Source of the DNA: a virus
Virus record (IMG/VR): IMGVR_UViG_3300017971_000554
Coordinates: 1-35,046 of that record
Length of the DNA stretch: 35,046 nucleotides
Reading direction: 5' to 3' (one strand)
In this document: piece after piece, positions 6,032 through 13,352 of the stretch
Position numbering within the stretch: position 1 is the stretch's first letter
Layout: every line of letters begins with the position of its first letter
Notes under the pieces: model-generated
Told to the model about the DNA's origin: nothing
Database searches by the model: none
Seen by the model: only the letters and a program-made list of their open reading frames with translations
Made by a program: the position numbers and the translations under genes

Positions 6032-6279
6032 ATGATTACAACGAGTTCAAGAGAATGTTCAATCAGCATTTGGTAATGACTGATTACAGGGATTTTGAAA
6101 CGTCGATGTATGTCAAGGCGATATACAGGGTTTTGACAAAGATACCTTTGCTGAAGATATTTATAGCACACGAGTTGAAAAATATAATGAAGAGGGAGAG
6201 GGCAAGGCGAGAGATGATGGAAGCGCAGATAAAGGCAGAGAAGAAGAGCCGGGAGTTAAAAAACAAACTGAAATTATGA
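6001..6279 (+). CDS. Hypothetical helical protein, TerL-coupled
   Basis: 92 residues with AGGAGG before its ATG. It is predominantly helical; the last 40 residues (LKNIMKRERARREMMEAQIKAEKKSRELKNKLKL) form a strongly basic probable coiled coil. Its stop overlaps the TerL start (ATGA), so the two are made together. It might be a terminase accessory or DNA-binding protein; there is no motif to prove it. Confidence 0.65.
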   Translation: MRDATFARFIDDYNEFKRMFNQHLVMTDYRDFETSMYVKAIYRVLTKIPLLKIFIAHELKNIMKRERARREMMEAQIKAEKKSRELKNKLKL

Positions 6280-7808
6280 TAGAGCAGATTAAGGCGGTCA
6301 GGTTTGATGATGTTGTTGCGGGGTTAGGTTGTCCGAACGGGCTTAACGATGATGAGCAGATACAATGGTTAGAACTGAATTTGGACGAGAAGGAACTAGC
6401 TCGTTTATGTACCATAAAGGCAGACATAGAGTATAAAGAGAAGCATTTTGCGATATTGTATTATGAGCCTCAAGAGCATCAGAAACCTTTTCATTTGAGT
6501 GAAAAGAAAGTGCGGTTGATAAGCGGGGCGAACCAGAGTGGTAAGTCGATTAGCGCTTCGGCTGAAGGGATAAAAATTAGTCTGGGAATACACGAGACAA
6601 AAAAGATTCCTGTTCCGAACAAGGGCAGAGTTGTAGCGACTGATTTGCAGAAGGGTATTGGTGAGAATATAAATGAGCAGTATGAGAAATATTGTCCTTG
6701 GGATGAAGTTGCGAAGATAAAGAGATATCCCGGTGGGGAACTGAAGAAGATATTTTACAAGAATGGTTCAACTGTAGATTTTCTCTCCTATGAACAAAAG
6801 ACGGAAATATTTGAAGGCTGGGTAGGGCATTGGGCGCAGTTTGATGAACCGCCTCCGAGAGACAAGTATATTGCGACAATGAGAGGGTTGATGCGGTATG
6901 CAGGGTTATGCTGGATTGCTATGACGCCTTTGACTGAGCCTTGGATATATGACGAGATATATACTCAGGGTGGGCCTGAAGAGAATCAGCCGGACGTATG
7001 GACTTTCGATCAAAGGGATAACACATATATTTCCGATAAAGAAAAAGAAGATTTTGCCAGCCGATTGACTCAGGACGAGAAGGAAGCTCGGTTACATGGA
7101 CGCTTCAAACACTTGAGCGGATTGATATATAAGCAGTTTGATTCTCAGATACATTGCGTAAAATCCTTCCCGATACCGAAAGAGTGGACAAGATATCATG
7201 CTATGGATTATCATCCCCGGACTCCCTGCGCTTTATTGTGGATTGCTATTGACCCGCAAGGGAGAGCCTATGCGTATGATGAACTTGAAATTGATGATAC
7301 GATAAAAAAGATATCTGAAGGAGTGAAGGCGAAAGAAAGCAAGGACAGGATAAGATTCAGGTTCATTGACCCGTTGAGCGCTACGCCTGACAGGATCACG
7401 GGACGTTCAGCTCAGAGAGAGTTTTTAAGACCGCCGAATAGGTTGGCTTATAGGTCTGCAACAAAGACGTGGACAATAGGTAAGAACGCCGTTGATGAAG
7501 CTTTGAGGCTTGATAAAGAGGGGAACCCAGGAATAGTTTTCTTTAAGGACAAAGTACCGAAATGTATTTCAGGTTTTCTCCATTATCAATGGGACGAATA
7601 CGCTGGTACACGGGAAGGCGAGAAAGAAACGCCTCGGAAGAAATTTGCTCATTTTCCGGATTGTACCAGATATATTATGGTTACGAGACCTACCTACCAG
7701 AAGAACATACCAGTAACAACCGGACATTTACCCAGAGAGTTGCAGGATTTAAAACAGAGGCAACCAGAGGGGCATAAATATACAGGCTATTCAGGTGGAG
7801 GAGAATAA
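6276..7808 (+). CDS. Terminase large subunit (ATPase-nuclease)
   Basis: 510 residues. Packaging ATPase: Walker A GANQSGKS at about residues 84-91 and Walker B WAQFDEPPP at about 187-194; these lie in a RecA-type motor that pumps DNA into the prohead. The C-terminal nuclease carries acidic positions in HAMDYHPRTP (D311), DELEID (about 335-340) and RFIDPLSA (D365), as in RNase H-like terminase nucleases. Length is normal. It starts in an ATGA overlap with the preceding small gene. GGAGGAG at its 3' end is the ribosome site of the next gene. Confidence 0.93.
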   Translation: MIEQIKAVRFDDVVAGLGCPNGLNDDEQIQWLELNLDEKELARLCTIKADIEYKEKHFAILYYEPQEHQKPFHLSEKKVRLISGANQSGKSISASAEGIKISLGIHETKKIPVPNKGRVVATDLQKGIGENINEQYEKYCPWDEVAKIKRYPGGELKKIFYKNGSTVDFLSYEQKTEIFEGWVGHWAQFDEPPPRDKYIATMRGLMRYAGLCWIAMTPLTEPWIYDEIYTQGGPEENQPDVWTFDQRDNTYISDKEKEDFASRLTQDEKEARLHGRFKHLSGLIYKQFDSQIHCVKSFPIPKEWTRYHAMDYHPRTPCALLWIAIDPQGRAYAYDELEIDDTIKKISEGVKAKESKDRIRFRFIDPLSATPDRITGRSAQREFLRPPNRLAYRSATKTWTIGKNAVDEALRLDKEGNPGIVFFKDKVPKCISGFLHYQWDEYAGTREGEKETPRKKFAHFPDCTRYIMVTRPTYQKNIPVTTGHLPRELQDLKQRQPEGHKYTGYSGGGE

Positions 7809-7810
7809 AA

Positions 7811-10018
7811 ATGAAAAAGATTTTAATTTTATCGATGTTGATATTGTGTGTTGCAAGTTTGATTTATGGAGCTGGTCCTACAGAATATACCGCACAAAAT
7901 GTTTTGTGCTTGGTTTTTAGGGATTCTGACGGCAATGCTCTTGCAAGCCAAACTTCTTTGACTTCGCAGAATGTTTTAAGTTATTGTTTTGATTCCTCTA
8001 ATAATGCTTTGAATGTAACTTTTTCTGGAAGCGTAGATATTTCCACAGCTTCGGGCGTATCTGCGATATGGTGGTTAGATGGTTCAACATGGACCGCTAC
8101 AAGCATTATGATGGGAACAGAAACTATGGAATACACAAATTATACTTTTGTATTTTCTTCTACTGTTGTTACGGAGAAACTTCAAACTGCTGCTGGTAAT
8201 GATGTAGATAATGTAGCATTATCAACGGCTGCGGTAGTTGTAAATACTGCTGAGATTGCAAAACTTGTAATTGATACTACAACTAATAGGACAGATATTG
8301 ATACAAATACTGCTGAAATTAATCAATTGCGTATTGATACAACTACTAATAGAACTGATATAGATTCTAATACAGAGCAAATAGAAGGTCTTGTAGAAAC
8401 AGCTTTATTGCGGTATCTATATTCTACAGAATCAACAGAACATACTCCGGGATATTATGTAACTTCTTCTACTCCGCAGGCATCGGCAGTAACGAGAGTA
8501 AAAACATTATCTGGGACAAATATAATTGTATCTTCTTGGGTTGTAGATGTAACTGATATAACTACAATACCAAGCGGGGAATGGCACGTAGAATTTTATG
8601 CTTATCTGGATAAGGTTAATACAACTAATATATGGTTTGAAATTTATGATGGTACGGGGGCGGCTATAGCAGATGCTGGAAGTTTTATAATGGGTACGGC
8701 TAAGTCGAAACCATTAACTCAAGCAGTAGCAGAATATTTTGTTTATATAACTACAAATCAATATACTATGCAAACTGATTATTTAACTCTTGTAATGATG
8801 GCAGATGAATCTGGAGCTGATCCAGCCTTATCGTATGTAATGGGTGGAGTTTATGATTCTCATTTACATTTTCCTGCATTAAGAGAAGAAGTGTCTGTTA
8901 CCGAAATTACTGAAGGAACAAATATAGGTATATCTCCTGCTAGTGGAAAAGGGAATGTTACCGTTAGTCTTGATTCTAGTATTTCTTTAAAAGAGACAAA
9001 TTTGACAGATGGTACAACAGTAGCAGGAAAACAAACTAATAATGGAGATGTAGAAATAGCAACAGGAAAAAATGTTTCGTTCGGCTCATCGGCCAGATAC
9101 ATAACGGACGATTCTGGAAATTTTTGCCTTGTAATATCTACTGAATTGGCTGTAAAAGCTAATAGTGTATATATCAATCATGCTTCGAGTTCTATACTTG
9201 TAGAATTAAAATCATCGGAAAATTATAAAAATGCTATAATAAGATTATGGCCAAATTCAGCTAATGGAGATGCCAGAATAGAATTTGGAACTAGTAGTGA
9301 TTTTTTTAATGGTGGATGGATATATCAAGGAGATGAAAAAAAACTTAATAAATATATTGATGATATATTAGTATCAACTGAAACTGCTAGAGAAAAATCT
9401 TATGCCAAAGGGTACGAAATGTATATTAGTAGCATAAATACTGATAGGGTAATATATCCTGATGGCTCAGAGCAAACAACTGCATCAAGTGGTAGTGGAA
9501 AAGCTGTTATGAGTTTATATCCCGGTTCAGCGAAACTCCCAAATTCTCAATATGCTAGGTTAGAAAAAATAACGAGAGGGGATTCTACTCCGGATTGCGT
9601 AGATAATGTATTAAAATTTGATGCCTTAGCTACTGGCACTACTGAATATGCTTATTGGCAAGTGCCGTGTCCATCTTTTTATGCAGGTGGAAATTTAACG
9701 ATAACATCTTATGCTGTATTAGATACTACAGAAACAGCTGGAGCAGTAGCAACTATGAATGTAGGAGTTAAAGCTAAGGCACATGGCGAAGATTGGGATG
9801 ATACATTTACAGATTTAGGGAATATATCGATCAATCCAACTGGAACATCAGGGCAACTTCTTGTAGATACTCTTGCATGGAGTTCTAATAAACCAACCGC
9901 AGGAGATATGTTATGCTTTAGATTTCATGTTACTACTGTGGATTCTACATTCGCTATAAAAGACGCTAATTTTGATGCAGATGTAAAAATTTTATCATTT
10001 AAAATAGAGGAGGATTAA
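7811..10018 (+). CDS. Tail-fibre-like protein with signal peptide
   Basis: 735 residues. Residues 1-21 (MKKILILSMLILCVASLIYG, then A) form a textbook Sec signal peptide, which is odd for a virion protein. Residues 140-195 contain two near-copies of IDTTTNRTDID(T/S)NT, a probable trimeric coiled coil. A beta-rich domain spans about 205-355. EGTNIGISPASGKGNVTVSL and YPDGSEQTTA (near residue 560) are motifs common in phage fibres. A final beta-sandwich fills about 600-735. The gene is unusually AT-rich and Ser/Thr/Asn-rich. It may be a receptor-binding fibre, or an exported surface protein built from fibre modules. Confidence 0.75.
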   Translation: MKKILILSMLILCVASLIYGAGPTEYTAQNVLCLVFRDSDGNALASQTSLTSQNVLSYCFDSSNNALNVTFSGSVDISTASGVSAIWWLDGSTWTATSIMMGTETMEYTNYTFVFSSTVVTEKLQTAAGNDVDNVALSTAAVVVNTAEIAKLVIDTTTNRTDIDTNTAEINQLRIDTTTNRTDIDSNTEQIEGLVETALLRYLYSTESTEHTPGYYVTSSTPQASAVTRVKTLSGTNIIVSSWVVDVTDITTIPSGEWHVEFYAYLDKVNTTNIWFEIYDGTGAAIADAGSFIMGTAKSKPLTQAVAEYFVYITTNQYTMQTDYLTLVMMADESGADPALSYVMGGVYDSHLHFPALREEVSVTEITEGTNIGISPASGKGNVTVSLDSSISLKETNLTDGTTVAGKQTNNGDVEIATGKNVSFGSSARYITDDSGNFCLVISTELAVKANSVYINHASSSILVELKSSENYKNAIIRLWPNSANGDARIEFGTSSDFFNGGWIYQGDEKKLNKYIDDILVSTETAREKSYAKGYEMYISSINTDRVIYPDGSEQTTASSGSGKAVMSLYPGSAKLPNSQYARLEKITRGDSTPDCVDNVLKFDALATGTTEYAYWQVPCPSFYAGGNLTITSYAVLDTTETAGAVATMNVGVKAKAHGEDWDDTFTDLGNISINPTGTSGQLLVDTLAWSSNKPTAGDMLCFRFHVTTVDSTFAIKDANFDADVKILSFKIEED

Positions 10019-10019
10019 T

Positions 10020-10322
10020 ATGAAAAAGTTAGTATTGGTTGCGGTAGTTGTGTGTTTGTTAAGCTTGGTGGCGTCAGTAGTTATTTCCCAGACTTCAGTA
10101 AGTACAGAAGAAAAAGATACTTATGTTGAAGAAATGGCTAAACTTAAAAAAGTAGATAATCTACTGGAAGACGCTCTCAAAGCTTATAACGATGCGGTTG
10201 AAATAGAATATCAGAAATATCTAACAGCGATTGCAAGTTTAGAATCTACGCATCAGCCGGGAATTGACGCCTTAAGAGCAGAAAAAACTTCTATTGAAAA
10301 TACTCTTGAGGGGATAAAATGA
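10020..10322 (+). CDS. Small secreted or membrane-anchored coiled-coil protein
   Basis: 100 residues: hydrophobic segment at 4-23 (LVLVAVVVCLLSLVASVVIS) followed by QTS, which may be a cleavable signal peptide or an anchor. After that comes an Ala/Glu/Lys-rich helix of about 75 residues, a coiled coil. The arrangement resembles inner-membrane spanins (Rz-like). It follows the fibre-like gene by one base and overlaps the next start by ATGA. Function not certain. Confidence 0.55.
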   Translation: MKKLVLVAVVVCLLSLVASVVISQTSVSTEEKDTYVEEMAKLKKVDNLLEDALKAYNDAVEIEYQKYLTAIASLESTHQPGIDALRAEKTSIENTLEGIK

Positions 10323-10438
10323 ATTTACTGCAAATTTTAGGTATATTTTTTCTAATAGAGAATATAGCATTTTTGTCAATTTATTTATTGATAGGTTGGT
10401 TAAATAAAACTGATAAAGAAACTTATATAGGAAATTAA
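10319..10438 (+). CDS. 39-residue single-helix membrane peptide
   Basis: It starts in an ATGA overlap with the previous stop, with GAGGGG upstream. One membrane helix (about residues 4-28) is followed by a polar tail NKTDKETYIGN. It could be a small lysis or membrane accessory protein. It is supported by coupling and the ribosome site only. Confidence 0.5.
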   Translation: MNLLQILGIFFLIENIAFLSIYLLIGWLNKTDKETYIGN

Positions 10439-10451
10439 GAGGAACGACGGG

Positions 10452-11219
10452 ATGAGGTATAAAGTATTAATAGCTCTATTGCTATGTTATAATATAGTAA
10501 TGGGAGCCGCAAGAGTAGATAACACTACTAATGACGCTATTGCAGTTGGCAATAGTGATGTTTTAGATGCTATTGATTATGACCAAGCTTTTACTATTGA
10601 GTTTTGGTATTATGGAGAGCAACTTGCGTCGGCTAACGGAACATTTTTATCAAAAATAGAATTAGTTGGAGAAGATGGCTGGTATTTAAGGACACAGGCA
10701 AGAGATAGTGGTGAGCGTAATGTAGAATTTTATGCACAGAGAGATAATGGCTCAGATGCTATATTATGTTATGGAGATTTAAATATAGAAACTTATGATA
10801 ATGTATGGCATCATATTTGTGTTACTCATGATGGTTCCGGGATAATAGGTGGATTTCATTTTTTTGTAGATGGTGTTATAACGCCAACAAAAACCATAGG
10901 TGATTACCCAGGCATGGAAGCAACTTGGGTATTAGACAATAATATGTTTATTTTTAACAACATTAATCTCAATAATAGTAGAGCCGGAGCAATGGCTGAA
11001 GTGAGATTATGGAATGTAGAGTTATCAACTCAACAAATTAATAACGTGTTGGAAGGAAAAATAATTCCTGATACAAGAGTTATATTTTACCAACCTCTTG
11101 ATGATGGACAAGGCTCAACTTCTTGGATAGATAGAAGCACTAACGGATTGAATGGTACAAATTGTAATACTGTGAATTATTTTGAACATCCACCTATATT
11201 GTGGAATAGAGGAGAATAA
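10452..11219 (+). CDS. Secreted LamG/concanavalin A-like lectin-domain protein
   Basis: 255 residues. An N-terminal signal peptide (MRYKVLIALLLCYNIVMG, then AA) precedes a single jelly-roll domain of the LamG/concanavalin type: FTIEFWYYGE near residue 48, NVWHHICVTHDGSG near 118, FHFFVDGV near 136, then AMAEVRLWNVELSTQQI near 180 and FYQPLDDGQG. These domains bind sugars or proteins. A phage virion lectin normally lacks a signal peptide, so this one may act in the host envelope or at the surface of the infected cell. GAGGAG at its end is the next ribosome site. Confidence 0.72.
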   Translation: MRYKVLIALLLCYNIVMGAARVDNTTNDAIAVGNSDVLDAIDYDQAFTIEFWYYGEQLASANGTFLSKIELVGEDGWYLRTQARDSGERNVEFYAQRDNGSDAILCYGDLNIETYDNVWHHICVTHDGSGIIGGFHFFVDGVITPTKTIGDYPGMEATWVLDNNMFIFNNINLNNSRAGAMAEVRLWNVELSTQQINNVLEGKIIPDTRVIFYQPLDDGQGSTSWIDRSTNGLNGTNCNTVNYFEHPPILWNRGE

Positions 11220-11501
11220 GTGAAAGAATATTTTACGCTTCAAAATGCTTTTATTCTTATAAGTATTGTGATGGTTCTTTATAATTTGCTAAGAACGCAT
11301 TTGCAAGGTAGAGATGCTAAAAAAATAAAGGAAAATGATATTCAACATTTATCTGATAATTTTAGTGAATTTAAAAAAGCAGTATGGAAGAGGATAGATT
11401 CTGAAAAGAAGAGAACAGATAATCAGGAAACTAGATTATCTAAATTAGAGGGAATAACTGAAGCTATATATAAAATTATAAATGGAGGTAAACGTGGATA
11501 A
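11220..11501 (+). CDS. Membrane-anchored coiled-coil protein of the lysis set
   Basis: 93 residues from GTG with AGAGGAG upstream. One membrane helix (about residues 8-24) is followed by a charged coiled coil (KKIKENDIQHLSDNF...RLSKLEGITEAI). This N-in anchor plus periplasmic coil layout is shared by spanin and holin-associated proteins. It overlaps the holin-like gene start by eight bases. Confidence 0.55.
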   Translation: MKEYFTLQNAFILISIVMVLYNLLRTHLQGRDAKKIKENDIQHLSDNFSEFKKAVWKRIDSEKKRTDNQETRLSKLEGITEAIYKIINGGKRG

Positions 11502-11736
11502 GAAATTTAAGGAAAGTAAAAAGGCAATCGGATTTTGCGTAGGTCTTGTATGTTTGGTAATTACTTATATTGGCGGTTCTAAGCTGGGGCTTGCTCCGGC
11601 CATGATAGAGAGTCTTGGGATGAAGATAATGCTCACAACTGGCGTTTATATTGGCGGGCAGGCTTTTGTTGATATGCTTAAACAGGCTATTTCTTTAATT
11701 GCAAGTTTGAAAAAATCTTTAGTTGAACCAAAATAA
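11494..11736 (+). CDS. Holin-like membrane protein
   Basis: 80 residues from GTG at 11494, chosen because GGAGG sits five bases upstream; an ATG at 11482 would place that ribosome site inside the gene. Two hydrophobic segments (about residues 14-30 and 40-62) join through a Gly/Pro-containing turn, with basic residues at the N-terminus and a C-terminal KKSLVEPK. Size, topology and position directly before the endolysin fit a holin that would release it. Confidence 0.65.
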   Translation: MDKKFKESKKAIGFCVGLVCLVITYIGGSKLGLAPAMIESLGMKIMLTTGVYIGGQAFVDMLKQAISLIASLKKSLVEPK

Positions 11737-11739
11737 AAA

Positions 11740-12204
11740 ATGGATCACAAACTATCTGAGCATTTTTGGGCTTCGGAATTTGTTTGTCGGTGTGGAAAGT
11801 GTGAGCTTTCCAATCCTGACGTTATAAAACTCAAAATCAATATGCGGGTTGTTCAAAACCTAGAGAGACTCCGCATTGCTATAAATGCTCCCATATGGAT
11901 TACAAGCGGAGCTAGATGCAGAGATAAGCAAATTCAGATATATAAGGAACGTTACAAAGAATTTTGGGAATCCCATATTGTTTGGAGTAGTTTGCATTTG
12001 CTTGATTCTGCTACTGATAAATTTAATGCTTGTGATTTTCGTTGTGATTTTGATATGTATAAAACTTCAATGATAGCAGCCCATTGTGGATTTACTGAGG
12101 TTGGCTGGTATCAGCGTAAAGCCGGAGAAGGATTAGAAAATATTTTCGTTCATTCTGGAATGAAGGACGGATTAAGCTTTTATAGGAAAATTTATAATTA
12201 CTAG
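11740..12204 (+). CDS. M15-type peptidoglycan peptidase (endolysin)
   Basis: 154 residues of the Peptidase M15 (VanY/L-Ala-D-Glu) type. It begins LSEHFWASEFVCRCGKC, as in phage members, and has PIWITSGARC, then H86 and D99 in SSLHLLDSATDKFNACDF, and a third zinc ligand H138 in FVHSG. The enzyme cleaves peptide cross-links in peptidoglycan. No signal peptide, so it depends on the upstream holin. The H-to-D spacing is longer than in the canonical SxHxxGxAxD. The ribosome site is poor, hinting at coupling to the holin gene three bases upstream. Confidence 0.85.
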   Translation: MDHKLSEHFWASEFVCRCGKCELSNPDVIKLKINMRVVQNLERLRIAINAPIWITSGARCRDKQIQIYKERYKEFWESHIVWSSLHLLDSATDKFNACDFRCDFDMYKTSMIAAHCGFTEVGWYQRKAGEGLENIFVHSGMKDGLSFYRKIYNY

Positions 12205-12212
12205 GAGGCGTT

Positions 12213-12755
12213 ATGTTAAAAAAGTATGGAATAGTTGGTTTAGTTATTTTGGTTCTGGGGCTTGTAACTCAGAATATAAGGACTTGCAATGAATTGAAGA
12301 AACAGATTGAAAAAGAGAAAACCAATCGTGCTATAATTGAAAATCCTAGAGTGGTTGAAGAGCCTGCAACCAAGATTAAGGCTACTGAGAAGAAATTAAC
12401 GTATAAAAAACCGGAATCAAGTTTTGTAGATGTATTTGAAAAAGAGGTTGATATAGTTGATACCAGCGAAAAACCTAAAGTTAAGATAATTGAAGGCCCG
12501 AACCTTGGGTTTTATGAAGTAATTGAAAGAGTTATTGAGATAGAGAAGGCTGGTGGAAAAACTATAGAACCAATAAGTCCGCCTTCAATAGAAGAAGTTT
12601 TGAAAAGCGTTAATTGGGAGATTGGGGCAGATTATAATCTTACCGATAGTTATATCGGATTTGAAATTAAACGCAGGATTTATAAATCAATTAAAATTAA
12701 GGCAGGGTACAATCTCAATGAAACATCTGAGGTTGGTGTCTCTATAGGTTTTTAA
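12213..12755 (+). CDS. Spanin-like protein with outer-membrane-type C-terminus
   Basis: 180 residues, AGGAGG before ATG. An N-terminal membrane helix (residues 5-21) is followed by a charged periplasmic stretch and a C-terminal 40 residues of alternating polar/hydrophobic beta strands (YIGFEIKRRI, IKIKAGYNL, EVGVSIGF) ending in Phe, as outer-membrane barrels do. There is no lipobox (IRTC does not fit). Position after holin and endolysin suggests a membrane-fusion (spanin) function linking the two membranes. This is inference; known spanins do not look like this. Confidence 0.5.
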   Translation: MLKKYGIVGLVILVLGLVTQNIRTCNELKKQIEKEKTNRAIIENPRVVEEPATKIKATEKKLTYKKPESSFVDVFEKEVDIVDTSEKPKVKIIEGPNLGFYEVIERVIEIEKAGGKTIEPISPPSIEEVLKSVNWEIGADYNLTDSYIGFEIKRRIYKSIKIKAGYNLNETSEVGVSIGF

Positions 12756-12773
12756 AATGGGAGGTGATATAAA

Positions 12774-13283
12774 ATGAGGTTTTCGTTTAAAGGTTTTATG
12801 CAGAGTTTGCTGTTTGTGTTTGTCCTGATTGCTATTATGTTTATGGTAACTCAGGTAACAGAAGCGAGGCAGTATAATCGTTATATCCAGCTAAATGAAG
12901 AGGTTTTAGCAACGGATTGTACGACATACGCTTTGGCTCCTTCAACAAAGTCAATCAAAACAGTTGAATTGAGAGCAGGAAGGACTTCTGGTTCCTATCT
13001 TGTAAATCTCAGTACCTACGGGGCTTTTATTACTGACACAAGTTTTGGTACTGGAGCAATTGCGAACACGAAGATCAGAACTCAGGGTATGTATATTGGT
13101 CCAGCCTCAACAGCAGATGCAGCAGGAGTGGCAGCAAATGAGGGAAGTGCTGTAGCGGATAATGTTTTTCCTTTAACTACAGAGAAAGCGTATTACATAG
13201 TAGGCGGCGATGATGATACAAGCGCATTGACGAATGACATCAGAGTCTATGACGAATGGATTGATGGGAAATTGGCCCCTTAG
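12774..13283 (+). CDS. Secreted beta-rich protein of unknown function
   Basis: 169 residues, GGGAGGTGAT before ATG. The hydrophobic start (SLLFVFVLIAIMFMVTQVTEA, residues 11-31) is a signal peptide with a probable cut after VTEA. The mature part is Thr/Ala/Gly-rich and beta-like, with GGDDDTSALTNDIRVYDEWIDGKL at its end (shown in parts: DDDTSAL, IRVYDEWIDG). It resembles small virion decoration proteins but for the signal peptide. It is the last gene before the portal. Confidence 0.55.
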   Translation: MRFSFKGFMQSLLFVFVLIAIMFMVTQVTEARQYNRYIQLNEEVLATDCTTYALAPSTKSIKTVELRAGRTSGSYLVNLSTYGAFITDTSFGTGAIANTKIRTQGMYIGPASTADAAGVAANEGSAVADNVFPLTTEKAYYIVGGDDDTSALTNDIRVYDEWIDGKLAP

Positions 13284-13287
13284 TTCC

Positions 13288-13329
13288 ATTGCCGTAAACT
13301 ATCATTGCCGTAACTATAAACGTTACGGC
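13288..13329 (+). promoter_or_regulatory. Hairpin and direct repeat before the portal gene
   Basis: A perfect hairpin GCCGTAAC (13307-13314), loop TATAAAC, GTTACGGC (13322-13329), is preceded by a direct repeat of its left arm (ATTGCCGTAAACTA at 13288, ATTGCCGTAACTA at 13304). No T tract follows, so it is not an intrinsic terminator. It may be an operator, an RNA-processing site or a stabilising hairpin ahead of the structural genes. Confidence 0.5.
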
Positions 13330-13352
13330 TGAACTTATAAGGATAAAATAAA

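Noticed and set aside
8860-9177. 105-codon minus-strand frame inside the fibre gene
   Set aside because: No ribosome site, and the plus-strand frame carries recognised fibre motifs.
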